From: Dioscorea cayenensis subsp. rotundata
Lineage: Eukaryota; Streptophyta; Magnoliopsida; Dioscoreales; Dioscoreaceae
Direction of reading: 5' to 3'
Length of the DNA: 64,000 bases
NCBI RefSeq assembly: GCF_009730915.1
Contig: NC_052479.1
Location: 1,240,001 to 1,304,000, forward strand
Shown here: positions 38,741-50,043 of the stretch, piece after piece
Numbering within the stretch: the first letter of the stretch is position 1
How the letters are laid out: each line of letters opens with the position of its first letter
Made by a program: the position numbers and the translations under genes
The notes under the pieces: generated by a model
The model's input: the letters and a program-made list of their open reading frames with translations, nothing else
What the model was told of the DNA's origin: nothing
The model's database searches: none

Positions 38741-39066
38741 AAAACGTCGATTTTTTATCCATTAATGGGAAAATCGATTAAAAGAGAAGGAAAAAAAAAT
38801 TACAAAAAAGAACAATCCACATAAAAATCGATTATAAATCAAAATCAGCGATCGAGAAAAAAGAAAAGAATATATTGACCTCGAAATCAATGAATGCCAG
38901 AATAATTCAAACCAACATTTTGAAAAGTAAAACTAAACATGAACCCACATCCGATCTGAGACGACAAAGCAAAATGATAACAAGATTGATCTAATTCTCA
39001 ATAATATCATCAAATCAAAGATAAAAATAGAGATCATACTCCGCCGTCGGTGAACTGGCTGGCCAT
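37116..39066 (-). CDS. S1FA: S1FA-type small protein
   Basis: Two coding exons: 39066-39040 (MASQFTDGG) and 37328-37116, 79 residues, joined in phase 0 across a 1.7-kb intron. The protein matches plant S1[17 protein letters not shown], a hydrophobic stretch of about 22 residues, [20 protein letters not shown] and the end KQGVSAPGE. Upstream, tgcag at 39103-39107 on the minus strand and a donor CG|GTAAAA at 39263/39262 suggest a non-coding first exon near 39263-39325 and a leader intron. S1FA was described as a spinach DNA-binding factor recognising a negative element of a plastid-protein gene promoter; the basic run would be the nuclear-localisation and DNA-contact region. The long apolar segment also looks like a membrane anchor, so the accepted role deserves caution. 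Confidence 0.92.
38697..38740. repeat. (TA)n microsatellite in S1FA intron
   Basis: An uninterrupted TA run of about 20 units inside the S1FA coding intron. Confidence 0.95.
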
Positions 39067-39454
39067 TTTGGAAGATCCGGCGTCCAAATCCCCTTTCCTC
39101 CTCTGCAAAATCCAAGATCAAATTTCAAGAAATTAAAACCCAAAAATCAAAATTCAACCACCGAAAATCAACAACAAAAACCCCAAATAGAATCAAAGAA
39201 AAGCTCGAATCGAAATCAAAACTAGAAGGACGAGATCGAGACGAAAAGATGATGAATTTTACCGCGAGATCGAGAGATCGAGAGAGACTTGTGGGTCTCG
39301 CCGGGGGGATTTCGAGAAGCTAGAGATCGAAGCACGCGCATTAGAGTTTGGATCTAGATTCGGATCTAAAAAGGCTTCTATTTTCGGCCCATTAACGCTA
39401 ATGGGTCTTTACTAGATTCTCTATGGCCCAAACCTTTCCATATATATATATATA

Positions 39455-40350
39455 TATATATAGTTACACGTCCCTGGATTTTAAATTTAGAAAATCCACC
39501 GTAATCATTGGATTCTAATCCCAATGACTACAATTTATTTATAAATAGTTCTAAACATTGCAAAATAATATTACATAGTATTACACATTAATCATGTACA
39601 GTAAATTTGCACTGTATCTATATGTGAACAATAACCGTTAGATTATTATCCAATTACTGTAAATAAAAATAAACATCCCTAATGAATAATCATACACTGA
39701 CTTAAACCCATATATATATATATTTAAATATTAATGAAAAATAAAATGTTAAGTTTTGAAATTTTATCTACACTTTATGGATTATATATTACAATTTTTT
39801 ACATGATTATTATTGCACGTTGAGTTATATATTTATATTGTACTCACACACCCAAGAAATGAAGGCATTTAATTGATGGGAAAAACTGTTCTTTAATAAA
39901 TTAATTCCGCAATTTAATACAATAACCCATTGTTTATTGTTAAGATAGTAATATATATATATGTATACACACTGAAAAGGTATAATTAAAGATCAAACCA
40001 TCCATTAAATGGAAATAAAATAAAATAAAGAATGAATCTGTTTTCCTTTGTTAATAAAATTTAAGTTATAATAAATATTTTTTTCAAAAACTGATATAGG
40101 CACATGAAAATGTTTAGGGAGTTATATAAAATATCATCTAAAATTTTAGAGAGCACGACGTCCCTAGATTTCTAGATTTCAAATTTAAAGATGTTCTTGG
40201 ATTTACATCCAATGGCTATTGTCATTCCACACACATACTAAACAATGTTAAACACTAATTATACACCATAAACAACAGTAATTCTGCACATTTCTCTATA
40301 TAATAATAGATGTTAGATGAAACTTCAAGACATCTTTGAGAACATCCATA
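39455..40350. repeat. Two related ~200-bp dispersed repeats
   Basis: 39455-39690 and 40145-40350 share an ordered motif set: acgtccct-gattt, aaattta-a, ttggatt-a-tcc-aatg-cta, aaaca-tg, ttacaca, and a late gtaa-t-tgcac. A third, inverted relative appears at about 60100-60190. All are non-coding; the class is unknown. Confidence 0.5.
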
Positions 40351-41991
40351 AAGAACAGTAACTTTAATGATGAACATACACAGTTGATGTTTACCCAAAA
40401 TTATAAAATATCACAACCAATTTTATATGCAAAAAAATTTATCTAACATATTCATTGATTTCTTGTAGGTTATAACCAGTTTATAGATCACAATCTTATA
40501 AAAAAATAACAAAACATAAAACACAGTGACATTTATACATATGAAACTTTTGGTCCTTTTATAATTATGATTTTGTAGTAAGATTGTCAAAAATAAAATA
40601 AAATTAAATTAGAGCTAAACATTGTGTGCATGCATATAGACACATTTATCCCCTAATATCCACTTTATGGAGCAATTTTATTGAAATAACATAACACTAG
40701 AGTGCATGTGTATATACAAACAAAACATATTTAAGTACAGTTATGAAAACACAACATGCCAGGGCCACATAGTTGATATGCAATAACACTGACACCATTA
40801 TGCCAAAAACCCACATGTTATTGCACCTGTACATTTTGTAAATATCAAGCACACTCAAGTACAAATATGTTTGTGTGTGGGTGTGTCATGTGTGGGGTTG
40901 TCTCTGTGTGTATGTTGCAGAGTTATACATGAAATTAAGTGCAATTATAGAAACCCAACACAGATAGCACAATCAAAGAAATAGTTAATATGACATGAAA
41001 AGGACAACAGAATACAAAGCATGAGGATAATATTCTATTGCACCAATACATCAAGAACTTATGTGTTTAGGGGAGTAATACATGAAATTATAAGCTTCAA
41101 CAAAGTATTCTAAGAAGGAATCTTGCAAATAATACAAATGCACAAACTTCATAAAATAATTACTTTCCAATTGAGAAATAGACAGGTGAATTTGAAGAAA
41201 CAATTTACACCCATTCAGAAAATAACAGTGTACTTCAAAACCATAGATAAATGTATTAAGCCTATTCTTACAAATGTAAACTTCAACAATGAGTAAAGGC
41301 TGTTGCTTTCTCCCTGAGATGTACAAGAGCACATGTCAAGGTCATTTAGATGGATGAGAACTCATTGGGAAATCAAGTTTGCCTTGCATATATGTTTGCC
41401 ATTGTGAATCCATAACAAGAACTAAATAATACAGACTTTCAGATTTTACAACCATGTACGTCACAAGAGCAAGCCTAACCTAATCAGTTAGGGGTTTGGC
41501 AATATGAGACCTTATAATGAAGCCAAAAACTTTTTGAATGCCTAGTGGCAACCAATCCTTCAACTCAACTGAACTCACAAAAACTTCTCAGAACAAACCC
41601 TACGTCAGCATGCACTTTCTATTCAGGAACAATTAGTCAAGCTGATGGCAAAATATCAACTCATAATTGAAAATTTCAAAGGTCACCTGCAGATAGGAAG
41701 CAATGAAGAGCACACGCAACCAGAAGTGATGTTTAGAAAGGTTCAAGATTCATAATTTAAAGAGTAGCGGCCAGACTCTTCTTCTAAGGCCTCAGGCCAA
41801 AGGTTCATTTAAAAAACAATGTAACTAAGAGAACCAAAACACCAAATATCACAAAGGAATTGAGCTCACAAATATCTTGCATAAACAGTGGGAGAGTGCT
41901 TAGGACCATTTTTCAAAGTTTTTGTTTTTCTAGGCAATCTAATGAAGTTGTAACTTAGGGTTTCTTCAAAACATTCAGTAACACAAAAAGT

Positions 41992-42720
41992 AATTGCCAC
42001 CATAAACATCTAAAGCTCCATATGCAAATCAAGATGCCATTAATAGCACCATCAAAACAAAATCAAGGCATTATGAATGCAAAGAAACCATATTCAAGAA
42101 AATTAAAACATCCATAAAATGCCAACAAATGTATCATCATTGATATTCATTTAAAGCTCCATCTACAGATAGAGATGCAATCAATAATCCTTTCCAAAAT
42201 TAGCAATAAATCAATACTTTCAGTAATTGCCCCCATTAAACGCCTAAAGCTCCATATGCAAATCAAGATTAATAACACCATCCAAACAAAATCAATAAAA
42301 TCAAGGCATCATAAATGCAAAGAAACCATATCCATGCAAATTAAAACATCCATAAAATATCAAAAAATGCTCAAACATAATCTTATCACCATCATTAATA
42401 TTCATTTAAAGCCCCATCTACACTTAGGGATGCAATCAATAATCCAATCCAAAATTAGCAAAAAATCAATACTTTCAGTAATTGCCACCATTAAACACCT
42501 AAAGCTCCATATGCAAATCAACATGACATTGATAACACATTAACACCATCAAAACAAAATCAATAAAATCAAGGCATCATGAACGCAAAGAAACCATATC
42601 CAAGCAAATTAAAACATCCATAAAATGTCAACAAATGTCCAATCATCATCTTATCATCACCATTGATATTCATTAATCCTATAAAAAATTAGCAATAAAT
42701 CAATGCTTTCAGGAACAATG
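41992..42720. repeat. ~230-260 bp tandem repeat, three copies
   Basis: The motif aattgcc-ccat-aaac--ctaaagctccatatgcaaatca starts at 41992, 42225 and 42480. Each unit continues with aatcaaggcat-at-aa-gcaaagaaacca, aaaacatccataaaat and ttcatttaaagc. Spacing is 233 and 255 bp. The array ends about 180 bp before the Sec61 beta stop codon on its 3' side. Confidence 0.85.
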
Positions 42721-42901
42721 AAAAAATATCCAAGCAAACAAAATCACACAGATGAAAAGAATTCCAGAAATCAGAATATGAAGTATGAACTAAAAAAATC
42801 CTCTTTCTTCTAAACCCTAAATCACCAAAACAAGCAGATAAACTGAGATCTTCTATTGATCCAGTACAGTGTAGTGTATACCCTAGATCGGGAGTGGCGG
42901 A

Positions 42902-43222
42902 TCAGGAGGTGCCGCCGGCGCGGTAGCGGTAGAGCTTGCCGGAGACGTGGAGGGCAGTGACGAAGCCGATGAAGCAGAGGCTCATGACGAGCACCACGGT
43001 GGGAGACATCTTGAGGCCCGGAGCGTCGTCGGTGTAGAAGCGGAGCATGTTGCTCCCGCCCCCGCCGCCGGTGAAGCCACTCGATCCTCCGCCCCCACCG
43101 CCAGGCCTTCGACGCCTCATACCCGCCGTCGCCGCCGGCGTGCCACGAGGCCCCACCGTTCCCGGCCTCGCCGCGCCGCCGGCTGAGGAGGTCGTCTGCG
43201 ACTGCGAGCTCCCACGCGCCAT
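42902..43222 (-). CDS. Protein transport protein Sec61 subunit beta
   Basis: A single uninterrupted coding exon of 106 residues. The N-terminus is Ser/Ala/Gly-rich with the [13 protein letters not shown] motif, then [11 protein letters not shown] and [21 protein letters not shown], followed by one C-terminal membrane span ([18 protein letters not shown]) and a short lumenal tail, [11 protein letters not shown]. This is the tail-anchored beta subunit of the ER Sec61 translocon, which assists co-translational import. Its length matches the plant family (about 80-110). The coding region is much more GC-rich than its surroundings. It is divergent from the UBC19/20-type gene, with 2.16 kb between start codons. 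Confidence 0.95.
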   Translation of the reverse strand: MARGSSQSQTTSSAGGAARPGTVGPRGTPAATAGMRRRRPGGGGGGSSGFTGGGGGSNMLRFYTDDAPGLKMSPTVVLVMSLCFIGFVTALHVSGKLYRYRAGGTS

Positions 43223-44542
43223 TGTCGATCTCTGAGAGGGAGAACAAGGGCTTGTTCGATCAAAATGAGGAAATTCAATAAAAGTCCTTGTTTTTTTTAC
43301 GAAAATTTGCAGTTAGTCCTTTAAAAAAAAATTATTATCTTGAAGTCCCCCTTTTGATTATTTTCCGGGAAACCTTTTATTTGTTTTCATAAAATACTAA
43401 TTTTTTTTTAAAAATGATAAAAATTAAATGTTATATAAAGTTGTTGAACTATTATACATCATATATTAAATTATGACATTAAAAAATAGATGTCATATAA
43501 ATTTTTTTATTAAATTATTTTTTGAAATTTCTTCTCTAAATCTTATTATTTAAAACTTAAATTGAGATATTGACTTTTGATTCATGTATGATATTTAAAT
43601 ACCACCAACCAAATAGCTTAATTTCTCAATAAACATGTCATTTTTATGAAACAAATTATATATATATTTTTTTAAGAAAATCTAAATATACAATACTGGT
43701 ATAATTAAGAGGAATTGATAATCTTATATTGTTTTCTATAATTTTTACATATATATATATTATTTTTTGATTAAATATAATGTCTTTAACAAACATGCCT
43801 TTTCATTTATTTACATATGTAATAAATATAAATCAAATTATTATTATTTTTTCCATTAATGAAACTACAAATAATTAATAATTAATGGTATAAAAAAATA
43901 AACTTAATTGAAAATCTACTCTCTCTTTTTCTCGCAAAGTAAAAAAAACTCAATACCTTTAATATTATTATTTTTAATTTCTCACATTTAATTGTGGATA
44001 ACTTTTTAGATAATTCAAGCCTTGCTCAAATATGAACTTTTCAAAACTGCTAGAATATCACCATCCAACTTAATAATTCTTGTAATGAAAATTGACAATT
44101 TATCAATATAATTAATGAACCTCATTGTCTTCATAAAAAGACAAAAACATTGCAAAAATAAGAATAAAAATAAAAAAACAGATGAATTGGATATTAAAAA
44201 GAAAGGAAGAAAGAAAGAAAGAAAGGAATCATTACAACAAAGATAAGATAAAAATTTCAATCAAAAGGCAATGGACGTGCAACCAAGCAAAGGGCTACCA
44301 CCTTCTAGTGTGCGACCCTGCACCCTGTTGCAATTCTTTTTAATTATTATTTTTTTAATGGTTCTTTGTGATTTTTTTTATTTTAAAAATATGTTTTATA
44401 ATATAAATATTATTTTATATAAAAATTATACAATCTTCTACTTCTAGCATACATATAGACTCTGATATATAATTATTCATATTTGTTTCATACTTTTAAT
44501 TTTTTTTTTTTTATGCAAAGTTGATATATAAATATAGACACA

Positions 44543-44690
44543 ACCAACTACCGCTTGACCTATTGGTAAAGTTTTTTTATTTAAAGTATTAATTTCGGAG
44601 ATGACTTGAGATCGAACTTCAAAGCCCAAACAAGGTGAGGACACATGTATTTATTGAGCTTACTTCACACTTATGCACATTCCTAATTTT
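44543..44690 (+). mobile_element. SINE-like copy
   Basis: Head ccaactaccgcttgacctattggtaaag (an A-box-like attgg), B-box-like gagatcgaacttc at about 44609-44620, then a tail region with tatgtatttattgagctta and cttatgcac. It shares these in order with 14640-14775. The spacing between the boxes is longer than usual and no target duplication is clear because a (TA)n tract abuts. Confidence 0.5.
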
Positions 44691-44721
44691 CATTAAATGG
44701 GGGGTGTTTGTTATATGTTTG

Positions 44722-44723
<2 letters not shown>

Positions 44724-44768
<45 letters not shown>
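44724..44768. repeat. (TA)n microsatellite
   Basis: An uninterrupted TA run of about 22 units downstream of the SINE-like copy. Confidence 0.95.
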
Positions 44769-44770
<2 letters not shown>

Positions 44771-45382
44771 TTGATAAAGTGAACAAGCCAAACTAGAGGC
44801 GTACATCAAAGAACTTGAATTCACCTTTTTTGTAAAAAAAAAAAACAGATATCTTATACAGGGAATTCGGTGCAAATACATCAAAAAAATCGTTGGCATA
44901 TATATAACTGTCTTGTGTATAATAAAGCCCAACATTTTGGAAATGTATAAATAGAGACATAAAGTGTTTCATTTAATTTTCATTTATTATTAAATGATAA
45001 TAAAAATTGTATATCTAAAACAAAATTTTTAGAATTAATCCATGTATAAAAAAACCCTTAAAAAATCGCACAAAAACAATTGAATAACTATTAAAAATGA
45101 TTAATTTAATAACAATAACAATAATAATTCAAAACAAGATATAGACTATAGTTTGCTTGAATATTATTTCTGATATTTTCATTGAAAATGAAAAATTTTC
45201 TTTGTGAGTTTTTATTTTAATAAAATTAAAGGATTTTCAAGCCACAAAAAAGTGAAAAACACGTTAATATATGAAATTATAAGATTTCAAAGGGGTATAT
45301 ACACAAAAATTATATATATATATATATATATATATTATTAAAAGAGTTATCGGATCGGAGTTGGGTTTTGGGATCCGAGAAA

Positions 45383-48108
45383 ATGGAAGTCCGAAACGCG
45401 GATAACGGCTCGGCGCCGCCGGCGACGGCGTCGAAGCAACCGAAGCCGCCGCCCAACCACGTAGACTCCGCCTCCGTCTCGCAGAGGTGAGGATCGCGAT
45501 TCGCCATCTTCTTCTCTTCGTCTTTTGATTTTCCCCTCTTTTTGATGTTTTTCATCGATCTGGGTTTGTTTTTTGGGGCAGGCTCCAGAAGGAATTGATG
45601 CATCTGATGGTTTGTTTTCAATGATTTGGACTTCGATTTCTTGTTGTTTTGATGTTTTACTTGTGTTGTTCAATGGAATTTGGGGTGTGGATCTTGGTTT
45701 TCTGATCTTATTTTAGTTAAACTGAAGTGAATTGAAGAGTGGTCAGGATTTCAATTGATGCAGTAAGTGGGAATTCTTGGCTAAAATGGAGGAATTGCCT
45801 GCCAAAAATTGGAAATTTTGGATTTTTTGAATGTTAAGGATCATGATTATTGGGTTGGAATTTCTTCAGAGAAATCAAGAGGGAGATGGGTTTTAACCTC
45901 TGTAATTCTATGAAACTTTTGATTGTTTCTTTTCATATGTTTGAACTAGTTGTTGTTCATCCAGAAACTAATTGAGTGAACTAATAGAAATTACCTTGTG
46001 AAGTTATATGCTTGAGAAAAGTATCATCTACAAAATTGTTGATTAAGGTTATGTCAAAGTGTTTAGTGTTGTGTTGTTGATGATTTGTCTGAAGATGGTT
46101 CAAAGTGTTGATGATATTGTTTGCAGGTTATGTAAAGCAGATAACCTAAAAACAAACTTCATGGGAATTAACTTGGTATTTGTTTCGTTTCGTTTCTATA
46201 TATTGATCCGCCCCGACCTGTTATTTTGATGTTGAAGGCTGGATTTGTCAGTGATGGTTTATTTTGTAACAAATGCGTAGAGACTATTTTTTTTCATAGT
46301 CTAGTTTTTTTCTCTCATCTGAAATTCAGTATAATCAAATGTATTTGTTTCTGATTCACGATACGTTATTTGGAGGAGGATTATGGAAGTATTTTTGTAA
46401 TCGACAAGGTCTATATGTAGTTTTGGTTGACATGAACAATGAGATAATCCATTCTCTGCCTGTCTAAAGCCGCAGAGCTTACCCATTTTTGCCACAAATA
46501 TGAGATTTGTCTATTGTGCACGATTGATATGGTCACTGTAAATTGGAAGTCAGACTCCAATTGATTTTAAGCTGTTTCTACCCATATTATTTTCCATTTA
46601 ATTCTTGGTACAGCAACATACACAATTTATCGCATCACATATTGGCTGTCAACAGGAACCAAATGACATAAGACTTAGTGGTGAAGTGGGGTTTTTTAAC
46701 TGATTTTGTTCGATAACTGTAGCTGTATTGAAGATTGTTAGACCCTGGTGAGTGCAGCTAGGAAACGTACTCGAATGCTATTCAAATGCTGGTTAATATG
46801 CATACTTCTTAATGTTGACAATGGTAGCAGCACATTCAGAACTGTCAATTTATGCATTTGGTATGTTTTTTAAGGGGAGGTCAAATTCTGAAGTAGTTCT
46901 GAGATCTCTTGTAAATATGTTTCTTTTTATTTCACTGATACCTTTCTTTACTCTCTGAGTATTAGTTCTTGTTCTTGCCCTAATTTATTTTTCTTGCACA
47001 TCTTAGATGAGTGGAGATTTTGGAGTATCTGCATTTCCTGAAGCTGAAAATATCTTCTCCTGGATTGGTACCATCGAAGGAGGAAAAGGAACTTGTTATG
47101 AAGGTTTATCTTATAAGCTTTCACTTCGCTTCCCATTGGACTATCCCTTCAAACCTCCCCAGGTTAAGTTTGAGACACCATGCTTCCATCCAAATGTAGA
47201 TCAATATGGAAACATTTGTCTAGACATCCTACAGGTACTCTTTGGCCTGATTGAATTACAGAGAAGACTAAAAATGCTACAATCTCTATTAGCATTAATT
47301 AAATCTTATTTATTTTGTGATAGGATATGTGGTCCTCAGCCTATGATTGCAGAACAGTTCTCTTGTCCATCCAGAGCTTATTAGGAGGTGAATTGGCTCC
47401 TTTACTCTGCATTCGAGTGGTTGCATATTTGTTATTCAGGTAATTGTTATTTGACATAATAGAGTCTTTGATGCAGAACCTAATACCGAGAGTCCATTGA
47501 ACACATATGCTGCAACTTTATGGAGCAACCAAGAAGGTAATTCTGTATTTTCTAGTTTGTACAACTAGCATTGCTCTTTTTAGTCTGCAATCTTTATGCT
47601 TTCCTTAACAAATAAACTAATCCGGATTTTTTCACAGCTTCTAGCTATTTCTAGCCATTCCTGCTTTTATAATCTATGGTTGATCACTTCATCTCAAGCA
47701 TTAGCATAGTTAGGCTTTTATGGTTGGCCTGAACAACAAGATAGTTAAAACATGCAAGCCGAGACTGAACAATCTGATTTTGGTAAACCATATTCATCGA
47801 ATAGGGTTTGTCTATTTTCTTTCCCCACCTTTGGCCATAGTTAGGCCTGAGGGCTTGTGTCGTAAATCTCAAACTGACCTTACAGTACACATCAACCACC
47901 ATTTGTGGCTTCTTTTCTGCATGTTAACTCTTCTGGTACCATCCCTTGTTCTATTGGGTTTCAGATTATAATTCACTTTTTTTTTTAATTACTTCTGTTG
48001 GTTTAACTTGAACAATAAGTACTTATTTTAAATGTAACTGACCTGGCAGATTACAAGAAAATGGTTCACAAACATTATGTTGATGGTGGTGAAACACTCG
48101 AAAGCTGA
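45383..48108 (+). CDS. Ubiquitin-conjugating enzyme E2, UBC19/UBC20 (UBE2C) group
   Basis: Six exons: 45383-45486, 45582-45609, 47007-47234, 47324-47387, 47477-47536 and 48050-48108, 180 residues, with all phases consistent. A Pro/Ala-rich extension of about 33 residues precedes the UBC fold, as in the UBE2C/UbcH10 group. Key motifs are LQKELMHLMMSGDFGVSAFP, YPFKPPQVKFETPCFHPN, HPN at residues 105-107, the catalytic Cys near residue 115 in GNICLDILQ, and WSSAYDCRTVLLSIQSLLGE followed by NTESPLNTYAATLWSN. It receives ubiquitin from E1 and passes it on with an E3; UBE2C relatives work with the anaphase-promoting complex in mitosis. The end VDGGETLES is more acidic than usual for the group. Confidence 0.94.
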
Positions 48109-49022
48109 ATGGGATTTATCTCATCATGCATTTTGCTGCCAAAGAATACTACTGCATATGGTTGGCCTGCTACTTCAAAATGCATACTAAGGCCACTTGT
48201 CAACAATTGCATTGTAAAGCCATGAATAACACATTCTAGGATAAAGCTGGAGAAATAATTGCATTCCTCCAGATCTGATCATGATAATTGTCTCAATGGA
48301 AAAAAAAAAGGCAAAATGATTGAAATTTGGGAAATTCTTATTGCATGCTTGAAGGGGTTTGTCACTTCCTGACATCGATGTTTGTCCGATGATTCCTGTC
48401 CTTGTATAGTAATTTCAGATTGTGTGGCTCAACAAACATTTCCAAAACATGTGCATGTAAATTGTGTTAATTTCTCTCTGTAAATTCTATTATCAGTGTC
48501 ATGCAATGGCCAAAATTCTATTCACTTTAATTATGTAAATGTTTTACTTTGATCTATTTAATTATATCATGTGTGTGCTAACTTATCATACCCTAATTTT
48601 GGAGTTCTTTCTTTGTGAGTTTATTGTTGATCAACAGTTTTCAGAAGTTAATTTTATACAGATTTAACATGACAATCAGAGCATATGATTAAAATGCTAA
48701 TTCAGTGTTGGCATTAAGACATATGCATAACAGACCGAAAAAAAAAAAAGGCGAAATTTTAATACAATTTAGAAAGGAATCTTGTACATAAATTTGCAAA
48801 CTATAACTGAGAATACAAATCTATACAATCAAGAGTCAACATTCAATCACAAAATATCATATGAAAAGGAGTAAGAACATAAAACAAAATTTAACTAACC
48901 TTTTGTACAAAGAGCACCACTAACCATCTTCATATACACTCCATGCTCCCACTCTCTTTCAGCTTACTGCTAATCACTCAATTTATCAAATTAAACAACC
49001 TAAAGAACAAAGATTTAGGCAA
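48109..49022. other. Convergent spacer
   Basis: Contains the E2 3' UTR and AT-rich sequence up to the end of the truncated At4g08330-like sequence. Nothing else was recognised. Confidence 0.5.
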
Positions 49023-49522
49023 TTAATAATTCGAGTTTGTGTCAATTCCTATAATTTGCAATGAAAACAAGAAAAAAAAAAGACTACAACAATTTTTTTA
49101 GGAGAATCTTAATATAGATGCAAATAAATTCACTATGGTCAAACTCTTTATCTGAATATCTGAACCGGTTACCTGATTCATCAGAGGAAGAAGGCTGCAA
49201 GGCACTGATCCTGATACTATACTTTTTTCGAACTTCATTCGAAGAACTAGAGCTTAAGGTGATATCAGAAGTCACTTGAGATGAAGCAATATTATAAGCA
49301 ATACCGATTATTGCCCCGCACTTTCGACAGAGCAGTTTTGTCCTCCGCCGGAGAATTCCTCGAGAGTTCTTTGCTGTGAAAAATGGAAAACACCTCAGCT
49401 CATCCTTCACTGAGAACCTACTCTCATCAATGGAGGAGAAGGGTATAACTCCCTTTTTGATTGTTTTTCCATACTTAGAACCAATGTTGGTGGTGTTTCG
49501 GAGTAAAAAAAAAGAAGTTCAG
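49023..49522 (-). pseudogene. At4g08330-like protein, 5'-truncated and frameshifted copy
   Basis: A main exon, about 49505-49173, encodes NTTNIGSKYGKTIKKGVIPF, SIDESRFSVKDELRCFPFF, RRRTKLLCRKCGAIIGIAYN and KKYSIRISALQPSSSDESG. This matches the plant family known as uncharacterized protein At4g08330. A small last exon (49048-49023, IDTNSNY then stop) joins in phase after TCAG|GTAACC. Upstream, similarity (an LN- motif, 49517-49522) continues only in another frame across a run of nine T. The family's N-terminal Cys-rich exon (YSCGxCGY) was not found in the 500 bp before the next gene, so one of the two paired CxxC motifs is missing. It could instead be a functional gene with an assembly homopolymer error. 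Biochemical function of the family is unknown. Confidence 0.6.
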
Positions 49523-50043
49523 TTTTTCCATACTTCATGTTAAAATTCAAGGCAAAAATAAACTGCGTATAAACAAATGACAATTATTTGTTTTGATTAA
49601 ATTATAATTGTGTATACATTTTCCTGTTTGACTCAAGACATGTTTATTTTGATTATTGAATTAAGACAAAGACTAATCCCTGAACTAGTAAAAAAAATGA
49701 ACAGTTTTTATCTTTATTCAACCAAAAAAAAGATTCTAAAGAGACCAAAAAAAATTTTCAGATATAGTTCAGAAAAAAAAAAAATATAGATATATGTATC
49801 TGGAAACATAGTTCAACCAATCTAAAGTATCAAATTCATAAAAATTGATAAAACAAAGTGGCTTTCACACATCATTATAAATTACAACATGATTTTCTGA
49901 GCATAGTAATTCTGGTTAAAAAGTAAACAATATGTACTCAGAGGAAATGTTTGGTTTGAGAGAAAACAGAGGAAAAGATATGTGAACAATGTTTCTTGTT
50001 CTTATTTACTTTACTCTCCAAGGAAAAACATGAATAATATTAG

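Larger units (their letters stand above)
39330..42821. other. AT-rich intergenic region with dispersed repeats
   Basis: Between the S1FA 5' end and the Sec61 beta 3' side. It contains (TA)n at 39439-39462, two related dispersed repeat copies (39455-39690, 40145-40350) and the tandem array at 41992-42720. No gene was recognised from 40400 to 41990. Confidence 0.55.
43240..45380. other. AT-rich divergent intergenic region
   Basis: Promoter space of Sec61 beta (-) and the E2 gene (+). It is highly AT-rich, with a SINE-like copy at 44543-44690, (TA)n at 44724-44768 and (TA)n at 45310-45334, the last only about 50 bp upstream of the E2 start codon. No coding exon is visible. Confidence 0.6.

Noticed and set aside
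42822-43247. A 141-residue minus-strand frame overlapping Sec61 beta
   Set aside because: It is the wrong frame of the same strand, Arg/His-rich due to the GC-rich sequence; the Sec61 beta frame is unmistakable.
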